Of a stretch of 33,420 nucleotides of DNA, positions 31,102 through 33,420 are shown in pieces. The notes below the pieces were generated by a model that was not told where the DNA came from, did not search any database, and saw nothing but the letters and a program-made list of their open reading frames with translations. The stretch's first letter is position 1. Each line of letters begins with the position of its first letter. Position numbers and translations under genes: made by a program. The stretch is from Paludibacteraceae bacterium (GTDB lineage: Bacteria > Bacteroidota > Bacteroidia > Bacteroidales > Paludibacteraceae), in contig JAFYWK010000053.1 of NCBI GenBank assembly GCA_017558065.1, positions 1 through 33,420 on the forward strand, in the 5' to 3' direction.

Positions 31102-31185
31102 TGTTACGGTAACATCGACTGTCTGCCTCCCCTGCCAAATGCCTCTGTCAATTTCCTTTACACCCCTTTGTAAAGTTTCTTTACA
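31102..31185 (+). promoter_or_regulatory. Putative enhancer sites upstream of tolC
   Basis: TGTTAC-G-GTAACA (31102-31114) is a perfect palindrome. TGTAAAG-TTT-CTTTACA (31169-31185) is a perfect 7-3-7 inverted repeat, with another CTTTACA half-site at 31156-31162. They lie about 55-140 bases upstream of the sigma-54 promoter, the place where NtrC-type activators bind. Confidence 0.6.
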
Positions 31186-31240
31186 CTCTCGCACAAGTAC
31201 CAAAATGTCACATCGCTGATAATCAACACCTTTCATATTT

Positions 31241-31256
31241 TGGCACGCCCTTTGAA
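31241..31256 (+). promoter_or_regulatory. Predicted sigma-54 promoter of tolC-hlyD
   Basis: TGGCACG (31241-31247), four bases, TTGAA (31252-31256), compared with the sigma-54 consensus TGGCACR-N4-TTGCW; the -24 GG is present and the -12 GC reads GA. The start would be near 31267, 20 bases before the ATG. No primary sigma-type promoter is seen here. Confidence 0.65.
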
Positions 31257-31285
31257 TAGTATATTGCAGAACAAAATCAATCAAT

Positions 31286-32635
31286 ATGTTAAAGCAATAT
31301 ACTATCCTTCTCCTCTTCTGTCTCTGCGCCGCCCATAGCGCAGCCACCTCCCTTTCCCTCCGCGACTGCATGGAGTATGCCATCGCCCATTCTGCGAAAA
31401 TGGAAATCCAACGCGCTAACAACGACGATGCCCGCATCGCACACCGCGAAGCCATCCTCCGTGCTTTCACCCCCACTATCCAAGGCGGCACATACGCCTC
31501 GCTGAACTTCGGACGCGGAATAGACCCCGAAACCAACAATTACATCTCCACTACCTCGTTCAACAACGGCTACTCCCTATCGGGTGCTATCACGCTGTTC
31601 AACGGTTTTTCGGCTGTCAATAACCTCAAAATCACCAAGACTGCCATCAAGATGGGCATCGCAGAGGAGCAACAACTCCGTGACCAAATATGCCTCGCAG
31701 TCATGGAGGCATACTGCAATGTCGTCTATTTCACTCAGATGACTGAAGCCTTGCAAGTCCAAGTCGCTACCGCCAACAGCAATCTGCAATTGGCACAGCG
31801 CCAAGAACAATTGGGGCAGAAAAGCCATGCCGATGTCATCCAACTCGAAGCCGACCTCGCCGAGCGCGAATATCAGTACATCACCATGACCAACCAACTC
31901 AACGACGCCCGCATGACCCTCCAAGACCTCATGCTGTGGGAGGAAGACCACGAATTGCTCATAGACCTCCAGAGTACCGAGAATCTAACAGCGAGCCACG
32001 CGAGCGGTCTAACAGCCGCAGGCGGTCTAGTATCTAACAGCGAAGCTCTTCACCACCCATCCGTCGCACTGGCTGCCTATCGCATGGCTAATGCCCAACT
32101 CGATCTCAGTACAGCTCGCTGGCGATTGGCTCCGTCGCTCTCCCTCTCAGGCGGTTGGTCAACGGGTTACTACACCTATCCCCGTACCCAAGACTATGTA
32201 GCCATGCCTTTTGCCAGTCAGTTCATCAACAACAGCGGCGAGTATGTGCAGTTGTCTTTGTCTATCCCTATCTACGATGGCTTATCGCGCCAGTCGAATA
32301 TCGTGCGCAAGAAAAACGCCTACCGCCGTGCCGAAGCCGAGTATCGCCAAACACTGCGTGAGGTAGAGGCAGAGATGGCGCGTGCCGTGCAAGACCGTGA
32401 TGGTGCAATGGCAGCCCTCAAGCAAGCCGACCGCCGAGCCAAAGCGCAACAGGAGGCATATGCCATCAATAGCAAGAAGTTCGAACAAGGGCTTATCTCT
32501 CCCCTCGAACTCAAGACCTCATCCGACAACCACCTCAATGCTCAAGCCGAGCACCTCAACGCCCAGCTGAAGTACTTCATCAAATCCTGCGTAGTCCGCT
32601 ACTACAACGGAACCCCATATCTTGAACAACTCTAA
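31286..32635 (+). CDS. TolC-family outer membrane efflux protein
   Basis: A 449-residue exported protein with a signal peptide (YTILLLFCLCAAHSAA). TolC/OEP features: SLRDCMEYAIAHSAKMEIQ at the mature start, SLSGAITLFNGFSAVNNL (the first membrane strand region), a long helical hairpin (NLQLAQRQEQLGQKSHADVIQLEADLAE), and in the second repeat LSIPIYDGLSRQSNIVRKKNAYRRAEAEY. Trimers of such proteins form the outer membrane channel of tripartite efflux or secretion systems. The HlyD-type adaptor follows by 33 bases. Between the two repeats there is odd sequence, LTASHASGLTAAGGLVSNSEA, coded by a dispersed repeat (31984-32046). Confidence 0.92.
   Translation: MLKQYTILLLFCLCAAHSAATSLSLRDCMEYAIAHSAKMEIQRANNDDARIAHREAILRAFTPTIQGGTYASLNFGRGIDPETNNYISTTSFNNGYSLSGAITLFNGFSAVNNLKITKTAIKMGIAEEQQLRDQICLAVMEAYCNVVYFTQMTEALQVQVATANSNLQLAQRQEQLGQKSHADVIQLEADLAEREYQYITMTNQLNDARMTLQDLMLWEEDHELLIDLQSTENLTASHASGLTAAGGLVSNSEALHHPSVALAAYRMANAQLDLSTARWRLAPSLSLSGGWSTGYYTYPRTQDYVAMPFASQFINNSGEYVQLSLSIPIYDGLSRQSNIVRKKNAYRRAEAEYRQTLREVEAEMARAVQDRDGAMAALKQADRRAKAQQEAYAINSKKFEQGLISPLELKTSSDNHLNAQAEHLNAQLKYFIKSCVVRYYNGTPYLEQL
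31984..32046. repeat. Dispersed repeat inserted in tolC
   Basis: The heptamer tctaaca occurs at 31984, 32008 and 32033, with tctagta at 32026, separated by agcg/ggcgg-rich segments. Bases 32019-32046 match the minus strand of 700-727 at 25 of 28 positions. Confidence 0.8.
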
Positions 32636-32668
32636 ACATCACTACACAACGCTAAATATCACAACATC

Positions 32669-33420
32669 ATGGATAAAATCATCGTAAAGAAAAAAGGCAT
32701 TGCCCGTGCCTTCACCCTAAAAGCCTTGCCCTATTGGTTGGGCTCAGCAGTGGCTATACTGCTCATTGTTCTCCTTGCTCGCAGCAGCAATGGTGCTATG
32801 CGTATCGACCCCGAAACTCTGACCATCGCCACTGTCACCGAAGGCGAGTTCAACGACTACATTCGTCTCAACGGACAAGTGCAACCTATGACCACTATCC
32901 AACTCTCGCCACTCGAAGGCGGTGTCGTGCAAGAGATCATCGTGGAAGAGGGTGCGCATGTCAAAGCAGGCGACCGCATACTGGTACTCAGCAACGACAA
33001 CCTCGACCTGCAAATCCTCAACTCCGAAGCCGAACTCGCGGAGAAAGAGAACCTTCTGCGCAACACTCTCATCTCTATGGAGCAGCAGAAACTCAGTCTG
33101 GAGTAAGAGCGTCTGCAACTGGCAATGGAGGTGGAACGCACACGCCGCACCGCCGAGGCGCAGCGTGCACTGTATGCCGACCAACTGATTGCTCGTGAGG
33201 AATATCTCCGTGCGGAGGAGGACCACCGTTTGGCACAACAACGCCTGCAACTGGTCAATCACCGTGCCGAGCAAGATAGTCTCTACCGCAGCGTGCAAGT
33301 CAGCCAGATGCAAGAGAGCCTTGCCAACATGCGCCTCAATATGCAGATGATTCGTCGCCGCAAAGACAACCTCACTATCAAAGCGCCTATTGATGGCGAA
33401 CTTGGACTGCTGGAAGCCAC
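32669..33420 (+). pseudogene. HlyD/MFP-type efflux adaptor interrupted by a stop codon
   Basis: The first part (145 residues) has an inner membrane anchor (LPYWLGSAVAILLIVLLA) and the beta-barrel and lipoyl parts of a periplasmic adaptor (LTIATVTEGEFNDYIRLNG, then SPLEGGVVQEIIVEEGAHVK and DRILVLSN). A TAA at 33104-33106 ends the frame inside the coiled-coil hairpin (KLSLE-stop-ERLQLAMEVE). The same frame continues without further stops to the window end, with ADQLIAREEYLRAEEDHRLAQQ and LTIKAPIDGELGLLEA, the normal second half. So one nonsense change splits an otherwise intact gene; CAA or GAA to TAA is the simplest explanation. The rest of the operon, probably ABC permeases, lies beyond the window. 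Confidence 0.88.

Larger units (their letters stand above)
30928..31285. other. Regulatory spacer upstream of tolC
   Basis: No credible gene. It holds a 24/25-bp direct repeat (30941-30964 and 31057-31081), an array of 10/11-mers (31003-31056), two inverted repeats (31102-31114 and 31169-31185) and a sigma-54-type promoter. Confidence 0.75.

Noticed and set aside
30947-31219. A 90-codon open frame upstream of tolC
   Set aside because: Begins without a good start, runs through direct repeats and inverted repeats, and resembles no protein.
33104-33106. Stop codon reassignment or selenocysteine
   Set aside because: The codon is TAA, which clearly terminates many genes in the window; selenocysteine uses TGA.

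Overview
The window reads as chromosomal DNA of a member of the order Bacteroidales (phylum Bacteroidota), probably gut or rumen type; the family cannot be fixed from sequence alone. Reasons: at least eleven promoters of the Bacteroidota form TTTG-N19/20-TAnnTTTG, almost no Shine-Dalgarno sequences, the block rpmB-rpmG-DUF4295, a GSCFA-domain protein, an NqrF end, a lineage-typical lectin-like C-terminal domain after EYVDMGLSVKWAT, and an AmgK-RapZ fusion. Most genes are ordinary housekeeping genes; no phage, IS element, CRISPR array or rRNA is visible.

Layout. 1-682: the 3' end of nqrF with its terminator, then a second, synonymously diverged copy of the last 31 codons with a second, similar terminator. 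1184-4850 (+): HD-domain protein, SDR oxidoreductase, an abundant-looking lipoprotein with a structured leader, and a secreted protein. 4862-7037 (-): GSCFA protein and a LolE/FtsX-type permease. 7061-7507 (+): small secreted protein. 7356-12157 (-): likely transcription unit amgK-rapZ fusion, hypothetical, prfA, rsmE, PAP2 phosphatase. 12293-13919 (+): tRNA-Lys(CTT), DUF975 membrane protein, MurU-like nucleotidyltransferase. 13928-15633 (-): lipid kinase and the rpmB-rpmG-DUF4295 operon. 15907-16686 (+): ZIP metal transporter. 16681-22105 (-): nitroreductase, pdxA, alaS, GtrA, lipoate ligase. 22352-23281 (-): EamA transporter, divergent from recN-rarA-hemW (23415-27521, +). 27596-30856 (+): prmA-mnmE, a small lipoprotein, yicC. 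31286-end (+): TolC-type outer membrane protein and a HlyD-type adaptor gene interrupted by an in-frame TAA, behind a predicted sigma-54 promoter with upstream inverted repeats.

Functional links. The AmgK-like kinase and the MurU-like uridylyltransferase flanking the tRNA gene are the two key steps of the MurU peptidoglycan-recycling route; the kinase is fused to a RapZ C-terminal domain, which in enterobacteria senses an amino-sugar phosphate. prfA, rsmE, prmA, mnmE, alaS, tRNA-Lys, rpmB and rpmG form a dispersed translation set; recN and rarA are repair genes.

Most unusual signal. The window is strewn with short, imperfect tandem arrays with units of 7, 8, 9, 10 or 11 bp. Many lie between genes and even supply stop and start codons (AlaS C-terminus, nitroreductase stop, hemW start, the stop and start flanking the yicC junction). 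Closely similar arrays sit in frame inside conserved genes (recN, rarA, hemW, MurU-like, mnmE, eamA, tolC) where they look like peptide insertions. One 28-bp stretch of the tolC array recurs in inverse orientation downstream of nqrF (25 of 28 identical). This resembles the STRR sequences of cyanobacteria, but here protein-invading, and it is my main candidate for something undescribed.
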